Virus record (IMG/VR): IMGVR_UViG_3300029258_004850
Coordinates: 1-48,607 of that record
Direction: 5' to 3' (one strand)
DNA: 48,607 nt
Origin: a virus
Shown here one piece after another: positions 16,473 to 25,173 of this stretch (positions within the stretch are counted from its first letter, which is position 1; the number at the start of each line of letters is the position of its first letter). The position numbers and the translations under genes are program-made. Below the pieces are notes generated by a model, which searched no databases, was not told where the DNA came from, and saw only the letters and a list, made by a program, of their open reading frames with translations.

Positions 16473-16940
16473 TTAAGCAGTTTTTTCTTTCCAAGCACCT
16501 TCACGATACTTGGCAACCATCCAGTCAATTGCTGTGGAAACCAACACGCTCATGATATAACTTTTCACTCGACCAGCAAAAGGTCTCATCCAAATAGGAA
16601 TTGCTTCACGAACGATGTAGTCATAAAGAATATCGACAGCATTCATTACGGTTGCTTTTTTATCTGGTCCAAGATCAACAAGATCATCAACAAGCCAGAT
16701 TAAACCATCAATACTATTGAGCAAAAATTTGGTTGCTTTGTAAAGACCAGCAGTGGTTCTCTGCCAGATTTTCCACCAAGTTCTTTCTCCACGAATGTTT
16801 GTCCATTCTTCTATAAGAGTAGCCACATAAGTGTCTACTTCTTTAACAGGCTTAACGTCACCAATTGGATCTGCTTCTGTTTTTTCCATGCCAGCGACTT
16901 GACTTAGTGCAAATGCTTCTATTGAAAGATTTTCTTTCAT
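16473..16940 (-). CDS. Unknown helical protein (155 aa)
   Basis: An acidic N-terminal 40 residues are followed by a helical, Trp-rich region (EEWTNIRGERTWWKIWQRT) and amphipathic helices including WLVDDLVDLG and a partly hydrophobic segment near SYIMSVLVSTAIDWM. It may associate with membrane or virion proteins. GGGAGG before the ATG and a CTAAATAC late-promoter-like box 24 nt upstream suggest late expression. Not recognised. Confidence 0.6.
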   Translation of the reverse strand: MKENLSIEAFALSQVAGMEKTEADPIGDVKPVKEVDTYVATLIEEWTNIRGERTWWKIWQRTTAGLYKATKFLLNSIDGLIWLVDDLVDLGPDKKATVMNAVDILYDYIVREAIPIWMRPFAGRVKSYIMSVLVSTAIDWMVAKYREGAWKEKTA

Positions 16941-16963
16941 TGTAATACCCTCCCTTGTGAACC

Positions 16964-16971
16964 GTATTTAG
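16964..16971 (-). promoter_or_regulatory. Late-promoter-like CTAAATAC
   Basis: On the minus strand, CTAAATAC lies 24 nt before the gene starting at 16940. It differs little from the T4 late -10 element TATAAATA, consistent with the gp55-like sigma gene at 24530. Confidence 0.45.
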
Positions 16972-17006
16972 GAATTCTCAACCTAGTATTGCTACATAAA
17001 TTTATA

Positions 17007-17573
17007 ATGGCAATAAGAAATCCTGACGGTTCAGTATACAGAACATCAAATAGTCTACAACAATTTGATCCCAACAATCCAGAACATGATTTGTTCAATA
17101 TTTGGGATGAAGAGGTCATCGAAATTGGTGGATCACCTTTGTATTATTATGAAGTGTTCATCAACATGAATACAATTGATGAACTCTATGTTGAAGACAG
17201 AGGAAAGCTTTGGTCTAATTGTCCAAAGTGCATTTATGGATACTACGAACCAATTCCAGCACAGAATTATATGACAGTCTTCGGCATCGACTCACCTGAT
17301 GAAATGATGTTCGAAGTGAACTACCGTCATGCACTGCGGGAAATTGGACATGCTCCTAAAATTGGTTCACGTATTTTCACGCCACATAAAAGAGAGAATT
17401 GGGTAGTCATTCAAAGAAATCTTGAAGTTTACAAAATGTGGGGAGAACTTCGCATTCAACTAATGTGCCAGAGATTTCAGGAATCTCTTACAACTGGCGA
17501 AGGCAAAGTTACTCAACCATCTCCAAACTTTAAAATCAATGATATAAAAGATCTTGGTGGCGGGAAATGTTAA
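17007..17573 (+). CDS. Neck protein, T4 gp14-like
   Basis: 188 aa. The pattern MMFEVNYRHALREIGHAPKIGSR..TPHK..W.VIQRN, then ..MWGELRI..M..RFQ, aligns well by eye with T4 gp14 (…F…G..P..GD.I..P…W.I…F..G……), a neck protein that completes the head and receives the tail. The N-terminus MAIRNPDGSVYR is shared with the protein at 13233. A single CPKC motif lies mid-protein. No Shine-Dalgarno; ACATAAATTTATA is immediately upstream, so the mRNA may be leaderless or nearly so. Confidence 0.55.
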   Translation: MAIRNPDGSVYRTSNSLQQFDPNNPEHDLFNIWDEEVIEIGGSPLYYYEVFINMNTIDELYVEDRGKLWSNCPKCIYGYYEPIPAQNYMTVFGIDSPDEMMFEVNYRHALREIGHAPKIGSRIFTPHKRENWVVIQRNLEVYKMWGELRIQLMCQRFQESLTTGEGKVTQPSPNFKINDIKDLGGGKC

Positions 17574-17579
17574 CCATCA

Positions 17580-17984
17580 TCAAAACCCTTCTTCTTTCCA
17601 GTTAAAATCAACTTTTACATTAGATAACGGAGGAAGAGGAGGTAGTTCTGGCACTGGCACAAAAGCTCTGACATTTTCAGAAACTTGATTTCTAATATCT
17701 TGAACCAAATTTCCTTCTATTGGCCAATCGTCATTTGGCATATTTGGAAGTTCATCTATTACTTCCATGTGTATTTCGCCATCTTCATCCAAAGATATTT
17801 TGTAAGTGACTGGTTCAGTATTGGTAATTCTTCCATCTTCATTTACTGACATGGAAACGCTTTGAACAATTGTTCGTGTAGAAGAACTTGGTTCTTGTGT
17901 GCGAGCAATATCTTCTTCAGAAAAGAATCTATTATCATTAGCACTTGGTCCCCAAATAACTTTAAGTTGATCAAACCAACTCAT
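17580..17984 (-). CDS. Unknown protein ending in WKEEGF
   Basis: 134 aa from an ATG preceded by GAAGAAG. An MSWFDQLKVIWG start is followed by a Ser/Glu-rich linker, a beta-rich acidic middle (…YKISLDEDGEIHMEV…), a Pro-rich strip and the C-terminus FNWKEEGF. The same end occurs on three micro-proteins at 34285-34798. Not recognised. It probably depends on translation of the small basic gene upstream, which overlaps it by 14 nt. Confidence 0.6.
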   Translation of the reverse strand: MSWFDQLKVIWGPSANDNRFFSEEDIARTQEPSSSTRTIVQSVSMSVNEDGRITNTEPVTYKISLDEDGEIHMEVIDELPNMPNDDWPIEGNLVQDIRNQVSENVRAFVPVPELPPLPPLSNVKVDFNWKEEGF

Positions 17985-18129
17985 TAGCTTCTTCTTTCTC
18001 GATAACAAATTTCGGTGGATTCACTTTAGTGAATAGTTTTTTAGGAATTTTCGCTTTAGGTAATTTAGAACCTACGACAACCTTCTTGGGAAGAGGGATT
18101 TTGCTGCTGATTATTCTATAAGGCTTCAT
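17971..18129 (-). CDS. Small basic Lys/Pro-rich protein (52 aa)
   Basis: ATG at 18129 to TGA at 17971. The sequence is strongly basic (MKPYRIISSKIPLPKK…, then repeated Lys-x-Pro-Lys) with a short acidic helix near the end. It overlaps the next gene's start by 14 nt, which supports it being translated. Could bind nucleic acid or act as an unstructured assembly peptide; not recognised. Confidence 0.5.
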   Translation of the reverse strand: MKPYRIISSKIPLPKKVVVGSKLPKAKIPKKLFTKVNPPKFVIEKEEANELV

Positions 18130-18158
18130 AATCTAATGTAGAAACAAAAAGACAAACC

Positions 18159-18167
18159 TAAATATAT
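18159..18167 (+). promoter_or_regulatory. Late-promoter-like CTAAATATA
   Basis: CTAAATATA lies 13 nt before the gp15-like gene and after a gene-poor gap; it resembles the T4 late element TATAAATA and is followed by AAGG as ribosome-binding site. Confidence 0.45.
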
Positions 18168-18180
18168 CAAAGGTAAGAAA

Positions 18181-19170
18181 ATGACTCAACCCGATTTAAA
18201 TCCATGCAATGATCCGGGGCCTATTAAAGATCTCAACATAGACCCAATTTCGCCACTTTGCTCACCAAACGACCCTTCAAAACCAAAATCTCAAAAAGAT
18301 GTTGAAGGAAAAGGGCTTGACTGGCTGGTGGATGAAATGTCCAACAGGAAAAAGGGCATTGGTCAAAGTGGGCTATGTGACCCAATGCAAAAAGGTCACA
18401 TCATTAATGAACAGGGCATGAGCCCACCCGACAGGAATACACTATACCGATATGGTCGATCTCTCAGAGGTACAGATGAAGCTGTCATGGATATGTTTCG
18501 TGACATTGTGGTTCTTGATGAACAAGGCAAAGCTCATAATGTGCCAATTATCTGGGGAACTCAGGAAAAAGCGGTTGCTGCTGTAATTCAGGAAAATGTT
18601 CGTAAAGATGAAAGTGTTGTTGTTGATAGGATTAAACTACCAATCTTAGCGATCCATACTTCTGGTTACAGCATGAATCAGGATCGTTACATTTATCATA
18701 AGGCAACAGATTATTTAAAGAGTCTTAATAGAGACTGGAAGCCGGGATTCGCCATCAAGGAAAGATATGAGCGTGATACGGTCTTTGGAGTCACAAGGGG
18801 CATTCCTATGGATGTGGAATACACTCTTTATGCTTGGACTCTTTATGAAGAGGATGTCAGGCAAATCCTCACACAAATTATTACAAAATTCAGCCCCATG
18901 GCATACATAAGGGTTAGAGGTGTTTCTTGGGAAATTGGGGTCAAACTTGATTCCATTTCTAATAACGTTGAGGCGGAACCCGGTGATCAAGCGGTAAGAG
19001 TCATCAAATACCAATTCAACTTGACAGCAGAGACATTTGTTACACAACCGATACAACGAAAGAAAGCTGTATTGAAAACAAAAGTAGACATTGTCGATTC
19101 TGTTGATGACGAGGCGGTTACAGAGGTGATCGCAAGATTAGAACAAGCAGTGAAGGAACTGAAAGAATGA
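18181..19170 (+). CDS. Tail terminator / sheath-stabiliser, T4 gp15-like
   Basis: 329 aa. After a Pro/Asp-rich head, HNVPIIWGTQEKAVAAV, then LPILAIH....., DVEYTLYAWTLYEEDVRQIL and TKFSPMAYIRV follow the order and spacing of T4 gp15 (VPI…, YELSIFTRYEDDMFQIVEQI…), which caps the sheath and tube and joins the neck. It lies immediately before a small virion gene and the sheath gene, the expected place. The N-terminal about 80-residue extension is longer than in T4. Overlaps the next gene by ATGA. Confidence 0.7.
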   Translation: MTQPDLNPCNDPGPIKDLNIDPISPLCSPNDPSKPKSQKDVEGKGLDWLVDEMSNRKKGIGQSGLCDPMQKGHIINEQGMSPPDRNTLYRYGRSLRGTDEAVMDMFRDIVVLDEQGKAHNVPIIWGTQEKAVAAVIQENVRKDESVVVDRIKLPILAIHTSGYSMNQDRYIYHKATDYLKSLNRDWKPGFAIKERYERDTVFGVTRGIPMDVEYTLYAWTLYEEDVRQILTQIITKFSPMAYIRVRGVSWEIGVKLDSISNNVEAEPGDQAVRVIKYQFNLTAETFVTQPIQRKKAVLKTKVDIVDSVDDEAVTEVIARLEQAVKELKE

Positions 19171-19400
19171 TTGAAGTAACCAACAAGGGCCGAAGCCCTG
19201 TGCAATTGATAGTAAGATCAAAACTAGCAACCAAGTCATTCACTACCTTGATCGTTCCCGGAATCGGGGCTGGGAAGAACATTGTAGAGATAGAAGATGA
19301 AATGACCACAGACTATATCGGTCGTGTGGAGAAAATGGGTTTGATCACCACTAGATACTTGCCAAACACGACTCATCGTAAGGGATCAAAGGGAGATTAA
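19167..19400 (+). CDS. Small basic protein before the sheath gene
   Basis: 77 aa, beta-type, with GIGAGKNIVEIEDEM in the middle and a basic end (HRKGSKGD). It overlaps the gp15-like gene by ATGA and ends 3 nt before the sheath start, so it is clearly co-translated with tail genes and probably a minor tail component or assembly factor. Not recognised. Confidence 0.65.
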   Translation: MIEVTNKGRSPVQLIVRSKLATKSFTTLIVPGIGAGKNIVEIEDEMTTDYIGRVEKMGLITTRYLPNTTHRKGSKGD

Positions 19401-19403
19401 CCA

Positions 19404-21752
19404 ATGGCTATACTTAGAGGATTTCCTCCATCGAACACAATTTCGCCTAGCGTTCGAATCACCGAAAAAGATTTGTCCTTTATTGCACCAGAACAATCCT
19501 TCCATCGTGCAGGTATTGTTGGGTTTGCATCCAAGGGACCAATCAACGTGCCAACCCAGATTTCCACGCACAGACAACTCAACACGGTATTTGGCTACCC
19601 GCATCCTGAAAGCGGTGACCCGTACCTCATTTACGCTGCTGAGCAATACCTGCTTGTTGCAAATGAACTGTGGGTTGTTCGTGTTGGAGACGAGGAAAAC
19701 GTTAGTGACGAACAAGCTCGAAAAGCAGAAGTAGAACTTCCTGCTGCTGGTGGCCAGATTCTTATTGAATCTGATACTGCTGGGCCATACACATTTGCGG
19801 AAGACTCTTTCTTCCGCTGGAGACTCAATGGAGTCTTGCAAGAAAAGGTTTTGGTTGTGCTTGCTGGAACATACACAACAGCACAAACAGTCGAAGACCT
19901 CAACCTTCAGCTTGAATCAGATATTGACGGCATTGAATTCTATGTCGCAACAGATGACAAAATCGCTGTACGAACCACATTCTCGTTTGGCCCAGATGCT
20001 GAACTGGAACTCGTTTCTGTTCAGGACGCCATCTATGGTGGTGCTGTTGTTGATGGAAACGTAACTGGTTTGGGAACAGGCATGACACAAGCCAGCATTA
20101 CTGGCTCTAAATCACAATATCCAGCAAGTTATCAAACTGCTGGTGAATATGACTTCGCTGGTCTTACTGACCAGAACATTCAAATCGTCATTGACGGCAC
20201 AGACAATGTGTTGATCGACAATGTTATTCAGGTCATCGACCTTGAAGACCTTGAAGGTGGCGAATACACGATTGCTGAAGTCGTTTCAGAAATCAATAGT
20301 CAGAAGACAGTAAACGGTGGCTCTTTGCCGGGTGGCTGGACTGCTTCTGCAACAGGAGACAACCTCACATTTACAACCGATCACCATGGACGAGATGCAA
20401 GATTGCTTATCAAGTCTGACAGTACTGCTGATGGTGTTTTCGGATTTGAAAATGTGACCGTCACAGGAACAAGCCCGCTGGGAACTTCTGGTGACGCTGC
20501 TGTTCATACTTATGGACGAGCCAACGGTGATGCAGGAGACGGAGAACTTACTCTGACAATTACTGCTGACACTGCTGGTATCGATGGTAACGACACACAA
20601 GTTGTTGTCACCAACAACATTCGTGAAGGTAACTTTGAAATCGATGTTTATAACAACGGTGTTCAAGTTGAAGCATGGGGACAGTTAACCAAAGATGAAA
20701 CAAGTCGTTTCTATGTTGAAACGTTCTTGGCTTTGGTTTCTGACTGGATTCGTGGCGTCGATGTCACATCTAACCCTGCTCCTCCACTGGATGGAACTTA
20801 CCGATTAGCAGGTGGTTCAGACGGTATCCCATCAGACCCTGATGAACAAGATGCATTAATCTTGGGTAATCAGCTTGGATTTACTGGACTGTACGCTTTG
20901 TCAGAACCAGAACAGATCGACATCGACCTGATCTGTGTTCCGGGGCACACCTCAACATCAGTTGTTACAGCCTTGTTAGACTTCGCACAAAACCTGCGAG
21001 CTGATTGTTTAGCTGTTATCGATCCACCATTTGGTTTGACAGTTAACGAAATTATTGCATGGCAAAACGGTGTTCACCCGCTCAACACTACTCGCTTTGA
21101 CAGCGACTTTGGTGCTCTCTACTGGCCTTGGGTCAAGATCAGAGACAACTTCAACCGTGTTGATATTTGGGCTCCACCATCTGGTTCTATCTTGGCGGTT
21201 ATCGCTCGATCTGATCAGTTGGCAGCACCGTGGTTCGCACCTGCTGGTCTTAACCGAGGAACAGTTCCGGGTATTTCGGACGTATTCTCTCGACCAACCC
21301 TGCAAGAGCGAGACCTGATGTACGGATACAGAAATGCCATTAACCCAATTGTTCAGTTTGTGGACTTTGAAGGGTTTGTGGTTTGGGGTCAGAAGACCCT
21401 GCAAAGGCGTCCTACGGCTCTCGACAGAGTCAATGTAAGGCGGCTCTTGTTCTATCTTGAGAAGAGAATTAGAGCAGCTTCTCGTGCTCTGCTCTTTGAT
21501 CCACACGATGAAGAACTAAGGGCTCAGTTTGTTCGATTGGCAACAGCTATTCTTACAGAGGTCCAAGTTGGTCGTGGTCTGACAGACTTCAGAGTCAAAT
21601 GTGACGATGAGTTGAACCCACCAGACGTTATCGACCGAAATGAAATGCGAGCTAGAATTGGCGTCCAGCCAACACGTGCGGTTGAGTTTATCTTCATTGA
21701 ATTCTCGATTCACAGAACTGGAAGCTTTGCAGAGAACGCTGACACGTTCTAA
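19404..21752 (+). CDS. Tail sheath protein (T4 gp18 family)
   Basis: 782 aa. The C-terminal half carries the conserved contractile-sheath fold: DLICVPGHTS, CLAVIDPPFGLTV, DSDFGALYWPWVKI, then PAGLNRGTV, LFYLEKRI...SRALLFDPHDEELRAQF and a final RAVEFIFIEFSIHR strand. The sheath forms a six-start helix round the tube and contracts to drive it through the envelope. Inserted variable domains (about 115-430), rich in Thr/Gly/Asp, are typical surface additions. A terminator follows at once, isolating it from the tube genes. Confidence 0.93.
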   Translation: MAILRGFPPSNTISPSVRITEKDLSFIAPEQSFHRAGIVGFASKGPINVPTQISTHRQLNTVFGYPHPESGDPYLIYAAEQYLLVANELWVVRVGDEENVSDEQARKAEVELPAAGGQILIESDTAGPYTFAEDSFFRWRLNGVLQEKVLVVLAGTYTTAQTVEDLNLQLESDIDGIEFYVATDDKIAVRTTFSFGPDAELELVSVQDAIYGGAVVDGNVTGLGTGMTQASITGSKSQYPASYQTAGEYDFAGLTDQNIQIVIDGTDNVLIDNVIQVIDLEDLEGGEYTIAEVVSEINSQKTVNGGSLPGGWTASATGDNLTFTTDHHGRDARLLIKSDSTADGVFGFENVTVTGTSPLGTSGDAAVHTYGRANGDAGDGELTLTITADTAGIDGNDTQVVVTNNIREGNFEIDVYNNGVQVEAWGQLTKDETSRFYVETFLALVSDWIRGVDVTSNPAPPLDGTYRLAGGSDGIPSDPDEQDALILGNQLGFTGLYALSEPEQIDIDLICVPGHTSTSVVTALLDFAQNLRADCLAVIDPPFGLTVNEIIAWQNGVHPLNTTRFDSDFGALYWPWVKIRDNFNRVDIWAPPSGSILAVIARSDQLAAPWFAPAGLNRGTVPGISDVFSRPTLQERDLMYGYRNAINPIVQFVDFEGFVVWGQKTLQRRPTALDRVNVRRLLFYLEKRIRAASRALLFDPHDEELRAQFVRLATAILTEVQVGRGLTDFRVKCDDELNPPDVIDRNEMRARIGVQPTRAVEFIFIEFSIHRTGSFAENADTF

Positions 21753-21764
21753 GAAAAATTCCAC

Positions 21765-21794
21765 AGGACTCCCCATTCCGGGGAGTCCTTTTTA
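21765..21794 (+). terminator. Terminator after the sheath gene
   Basis: Perfect AGGACTCCCC / GGGGAGTCCT hairpin (loop ATTCC, 21775-21779) followed by a T run. Confidence 0.9.
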
Positions 21795-21816
21795 TCCACA
21801 GAAATAAGAGGTTTTC

Positions 21817-22365
21817 ATGGCTGATATGGGAATAGGCAGGCTAGGTGCCCCCACAACCATCATGAAAAGAAAGTTCCGATGGAAATTCCAAATACAAACA
21901 CCACTTGGGTTCGTTCCTGAATGGTGGTGTAAAATTGGATCACGTCCACAATTGGACATAGATGAAACAGAAGTCAACTTCCTTAACCAAGCAACTTGGT
22001 TCCCCGGAAAGGCTAGATGGCAACCCCTTTCGATCACTTACATAGACAACAATGAATCGGGCGATGCGGGTCTACAAGGTTTGTGGAACCTCATTGCTTC
22101 TGTTTACAACTTTCAAACAAACGAATTAGGTCAGACAGAAAAATTAGGATGGAATAGCACTGGCATTCTAACAATGTACGATGGATGCGGTGGGCTCATG
22201 GAAACATGGCAATTAGGATCTTTATGGCCTCAGTCAATTAACTGGGGTGATTTAGATTACGCAGTGTCTGAAGAAGCAACAATAGACGTGACTTTTAGAT
22301 ATTCTGAGGTCCGACACTTCTCTTCTTGCGGACCAACACCATTTGGAATATGTCAAGGGTGTTAA
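21817..22365 (+). CDS. Tail tube protein paralogue 1 (T4 gp19 family)
   Basis: 182 aa. It shares with the next three genes the tube pattern: a KRKFRWKFQ strand, a ...FLN....W.PGKA.W.P......D block, then MYDGCG....W......WP..INWGDLDYAVSE..TIDVTFRYSEV. Tail-tube proteins form stacked hexameric rings inside the sheath. Ends in a Cys-rich CQGC. AAGAGG ribosome-binding site. Which of the four copies makes most of the tube cannot be told from sequence. Confidence 0.85.
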   Translation: MADMGIGRLGAPTTIMKRKFRWKFQIQTPLGFVPEWWCKIGSRPQLDIDETEVNFLNQATWFPGKARWQPLSITYIDNNESGDAGLQGLWNLIASVYNFQTNELGQTEKLGWNSTGILTMYDGCGGLMETWQLGSLWPQSINWGDLDYAVSEEATIDVTFRYSEVRHFSSCGPTPFGICQGC

Positions 22366-22370
22366 TACAT

Positions 22371-22378
22371 CATAAATA
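22371..22378 (+). promoter_or_regulatory. Late-promoter-like CATAAATA
   Basis: CATAAATA lies 31 nt before the second tube gene and closely matches the T4 late -10 element TATAAATA. A ribosome-binding site (CAGGAG) follows at normal spacing from the ATG. Confidence 0.5.
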
Positions 22379-22409
22379 GTTCTAATAGAACAACCATACA
22401 GGAGTAAAA

Positions 22410-23015
22410 ATGGCTAACAAACCTATGGGAATCGGCATTATCGGCCAGCCGGATATCGTCTTTAAAAGACAATTCCGTTGGACTTTTGAAATCCAAGGTT
22501 TTTGTAACAACGAAAAAAACGTAGTTCCAGAACACTTTGTGATGACGACAGGCCGTCCAAACCTCAGTATTGAGGAAACACAAATCGACCACTTGAACGC
22601 CAGAACATGGATTCCGGGTAAAGCTCAGTGGGAAACTATCACAGTAACATATATCGATGTGGCACATGACCAAATGCGAATGCTTTGGAACTGGCTTGCA
22701 ACAACCCATGATTTCACTGATCCAGTAAATCTTACCATGGGTAATAAGCGAGACTGGCATGCAGTCGGTGTTCTGAACATGTACGATGGTTGCGGTGTTC
22801 TTCTGGAAACTTGGGAAATGAGAAACATGTGGCCAACCGCCGTAAACTTCGGCGAGCTTGACTACTCAAGTTCTGAATACGCAACAATTGAATTAACGCT
22901 TCGTTACTCAGATGTGGCTTACAGATCACTGTGTCCAGAATTCACTCCAGAAGCTTGCTGCTCTGGTTGTGGTACTGGTACGACTGTTACCCAGCCAAGT
23001 GTCGATTTTGTTTAA
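22410..23015 (+). CDS. Tail tube protein paralogue 2 (T4 gp19 family)
   Basis: 201 aa. The tube fold is visible as FKRQFRWTFEIQG, HLNARTWIPGKAQWETITVTYID, NMYDGCGVLLETWEM, WPTAVNFGELDYSSSEYATIELTLRYSDV. It has its own late-type promoter and CAGGAG ribosome-binding site, so it may be the main tube subunit. The Cys-rich end (CCSGCGTG) resembles that of paralogue 3, perhaps reflecting a disulphide or metal-binding tail. Confidence 0.87.
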   Translation: MANKPMGIGIIGQPDIVFKRQFRWTFEIQGFCNNEKNVVPEHFVMTTGRPNLSIEETQIDHLNARTWIPGKAQWETITVTYIDVAHDQMRMLWNWLATTHDFTDPVNLTMGNKRDWHAVGVLNMYDGCGVLLETWEMRNMWPTAVNFGELDYSSSEYATIELTLRYSDVAYRSLCPEFTPEACCSGCGTGTTVTQPSVDFV

Positions 23016-23046
23016 AAATTGATACAGGTATAGATAAGGAGATAAA

Positions 23047-23673
23047 ATGGCTATACCTATGGGTATTGGCAATTTGGGTTTCGAAAACAATGTGTTCAAA
23101 CGGAAATTCCGTTACACCGTTGAGTTGCAAAATATTTGTGGCGGTCAACAGGTTCCAAAACATTATGTGAAAATGGCTGACCGCCCAAATATTTCAATTG
23201 AACCAACTGAGATCAATTTCCTCAACGCTAAAAGCTGGATTCCGGGCAAAGCATCATGGGAAACCATTACTTTGACTTACTATGATGTTGCCAACACATA
23301 TGAATTGAAACCACTATATGACTGGTTAGCATCAGTCTACAATTTTGCTGATCCTCGTGGTATTTTTGGAGGTTTACAACAAGGCTCTCAAAAGAATGAT
23401 TATGCAGCAACTGCTATCATATCTCTTTGGGATGGTTGTGGAGAAGAATTAGAAAGATGGACAATTAGAGATGCTTGGCCAGAAGCAGTGAATTTTGATT
23501 CCCTCGATTACAGTGATTCCGAAGCAGTCACTATCGAATTGACACTGCGTTACTCCGATGTATTTTACCAACACATGTGTCCAAATTACATTCCTCAAAA
23601 CTGCTGTTCGCCTTGTGGTGGCATAGGAGGGGGTTTGACTTTAATAAACGTTGAAAGAACTCCGCTTCGTTAA
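23047..23673 (+). CDS. Tail tube protein paralogue 3 (T4 gp19 family)
   Basis: 208 aa with the same fold: FKRKFRYTVELQ, FLNAKSWIPGKASWETITLTYYDV, LWDGCGEELERWTI, WPEAVNFDSLDYSDSEAVTIELTLRYSDV, and a Cys-rich end (CCSPCGG). It is closest to paralogue 2. AAGGAG ribosome-binding site. A terminator follows. Tandem copies could give tube rings of different composition, for example at the tip or terminator end. Confidence 0.85.
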   Translation: MAIPMGIGNLGFENNVFKRKFRYTVELQNICGGQQVPKHYVKMADRPNISIEPTEINFLNAKSWIPGKASWETITLTYYDVANTYELKPLYDWLASVYNFADPRGIFGGLQQGSQKNDYAATAIISLWDGCGEELERWTIRDAWPEAVNFDSLDYSDSEAVTIELTLRYSDVFYQHMCPNYIPQNCCSPCGGIGGGLTLINVERTPLR

Positions 23674-23702
23674 ACGATCATTGTCGTTGGTTACTATATT
23701 GA

Positions 23703-23728
23703 GGGGTAGCTTATGCTGCCCCTTTTTT
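23703..23728 (+). terminator. Terminator after third tube gene
   Basis: GGGGTAGC-TTAT-GCTGCCCC hairpin (one wobble pair) followed by six T. Confidence 0.85.
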
Positions 23729-23744
23729 ATCTATGGAGGCTCAA

Positions 23745-24266
23745 ATGGGTCGTAGAATGAGCATTGACTTTGGCGATAAGTTGTGCAAAAGAAAACATCG
23801 TTGGCTATTTCAGCTTACCAGCAATAATGGCGAAGTAATTGGAGATGGATCGCTTAACACATTACCTCCACTTAAAACATCCCGACCAACTTTAGTTTTC
23901 AAAGAAATGTCAGCACAACATCTTAACGAAGAGGTGTTTTACCCGGCAAAGCCTGACTGGAAGCCAATTCAAATCACATTATACGACATTAAAACAAATG
24001 GAAACCACCCTGTATTCGAATGGCTGAAAAGCCTTTATGATCCAGAAGATCAAGCAAAGTGGTCAGCTCCTGTTGACAGTGGTTTCATTAGACCAAATGC
24101 AACTTTGACTTTATTTGATGGTTGCGGTGAAGTTGTGGAAAGATGGGTCTACCAAAGTGTCTGGCCTCAGACAGTGGATTTTCAACAACTAGACATGGGC
24201 TTAAGCGAATATGTTACATGTGATTTGATTTTAAGATACGTCAGAGCTTACATTGAGGAATTTTGA
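23745..24266 (+). CDS. Tail tube protein paralogue 4 (T4 gp19 family, divergent)
   Basis: 173 aa from the ATG at 23745, set by GGAGG 5 nt upstream; an earlier ATG (23733) lacks one. The tube pattern is retained in looser form: CKRKHRWLFQLT, HLNEEVFYPAKPDWKPIQITLYDIK, LFDGCGEVVERWVYQSVWPQTVDF, LSEYVTCDLILRYVRAY. It is separated from the others by a terminator and lacks the Cys-rich tail, so it may fill a special position such as the baseplate-tube junction (compare T4 gp48/gp54). That role is inferred. It overlaps the convergent gene by 19 nt. Confidence 0.8.
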   Translation: MGRRMSIDFGDKLCKRKHRWLFQLTSNNGEVIGDGSLNTLPPLKTSRPTLVFKEMSAQHLNEEVFYPAKPDWKPIQITLYDIKTNGNHPVFEWLKSLYDPEDQAKWSAPVDSGFIRPNATLTLFDGCGEVVERWVYQSVWPQTVDFQQLDMGLSEYVTCDLILRYVRAYIEEF

Positions 24267-24514
24267 TCTTCTTGCTCTTCGTCATATTCTTCTTTTAAAC
24301 ACTCTTTCATTCCACGCAGGGCGTCTTCAAGTTGCTTGTTTTTCCAACCCATTTCACGACATGTACTGCTTTTATTGAGACGACCTTTTTTGGTGTATAC
24401 AATATTTTCACCGCCTAACAAACACTCCACTAAATCGCCATATCCATTGTCGATTAATTTTTGAATCATCTCACCTGTTTCAAGGTTAATTGTTGGATCT
24501 ACATTAGCATTCAT
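24248..24514 (-). CDS. Small acidic protein, candidate late-transcription co-activator
   Basis: 88 aa. A helical core with YTKKGRLNKSSTCREMGWKNKQ followed by an acidic end (EEYDEEQEDQ). It directly follows the gp55-like sigma gene with 15 nt spacing. In T4-type phages gp55 works with gp33 (co-activator); position and an acidic tail fit that role, but no sequence match to T4 gp33 is evident. Could also be an unrelated small regulator. Confidence 0.35.
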   Translation of the reverse strand: MNANVDPTINLETGEMIQKLIDNGYGDLVECLLGGENIVYTKKGRLNKSSTCREMGWKNKQLEDALRGMKECLKEEYDEEQEDQNSSM

Positions 24515-24529
24515 AAATTTTACCCCACT

Positions 24530-25072
24530 TTAATTGTATCGCTCTTTTCCATTTCTAAGAAAAACTGATTCGAGTTTGTCTTGCAAGAATGTATGATACT
24601 TCTTTTTCAATTCATGATAATTTCGTGCGCTGCGATAAAGTTGTCGATAATGATTCAAAATACATGTTGTCATATAATTGAATGCTTTAGCTTTTTGTCC
24701 ATTCTTGCCTGTGTAATTGGGGTTGAATCTATCTACTTTTTCAAAGCAGATAACTACGCCTTCCTGAATAGCATCATCAATATCAATGCCACTAAATTTT
24801 GCATAGTTAGCGATGTTTTCAGACAAGATATAAAAAGCAGTAGCTAACTGGTCCTGACACTCTTTGAAATTTTCACATGTTTCTTCATATGAATCAATTT
24901 TGTCTTGCAGTAGCTTCTTCTTTTGGTTATCTTTGTATTTCAACTTGCGTCTTTGGTGTGTCTCTTGTAGATCCTGAAGTATTAATTCGTATTTTTGTTT
25001 TTCACGTTTGTGTATTTGAAAGGACTGAATCACAGATTCAAATGTCTTATTGTTTAGATACTCGTTAGCCAA
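24530..25072 (-). CDS. Late sigma factor, T4 gp55-like
   Basis: 180 aa from a TTG start with GGAGG upstream. After a basic coiled region, AFYILSENIANYAKFSGIDIDD, AIQEGVVICFEKVDRFNPN and KAFNYMTTCILNHYRQLYRSARN match sigma region 2 as minimised in T4 gp55, which binds host core RNA polymerase and recognises the late -10 box TATAAATA. The remaining sigma regions are absent, as in gp55. This agrees with TATAAATA-like boxes before several genes here (22371, 18159, 16964, 37476). Confidence 0.82.
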   Translation of the reverse strand: MANEYLNNKTFESVIQSFQIHKREKQKYELILQDLQETHQRRKLKYKDNQKKKLLQDKIDSYEETCENFKECQDQLATAFYILSENIANYAKFSGIDIDDAIQEGVVICFEKVDRFNPNYTGKNGQKAKAFNYMTTCILNHYRQLYRSARNYHELKKKYHTFLQDKLESVFLRNGKERYN

Positions 25073-25173
25073 AAGTCCTCCTGTGTACCAAAGGGGGGAT
25101 TATATATCTGTTTGTGGCTAACAAATTCTCACAAGAAAAAACAAGAAATCCATTCTATTAAAATAATCATAGT

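Noticed and set aside
21009-21506. Minus-strand ORF inside the sheath gene
   Set aside because: Antisense shadow of a strongly conserved gene.
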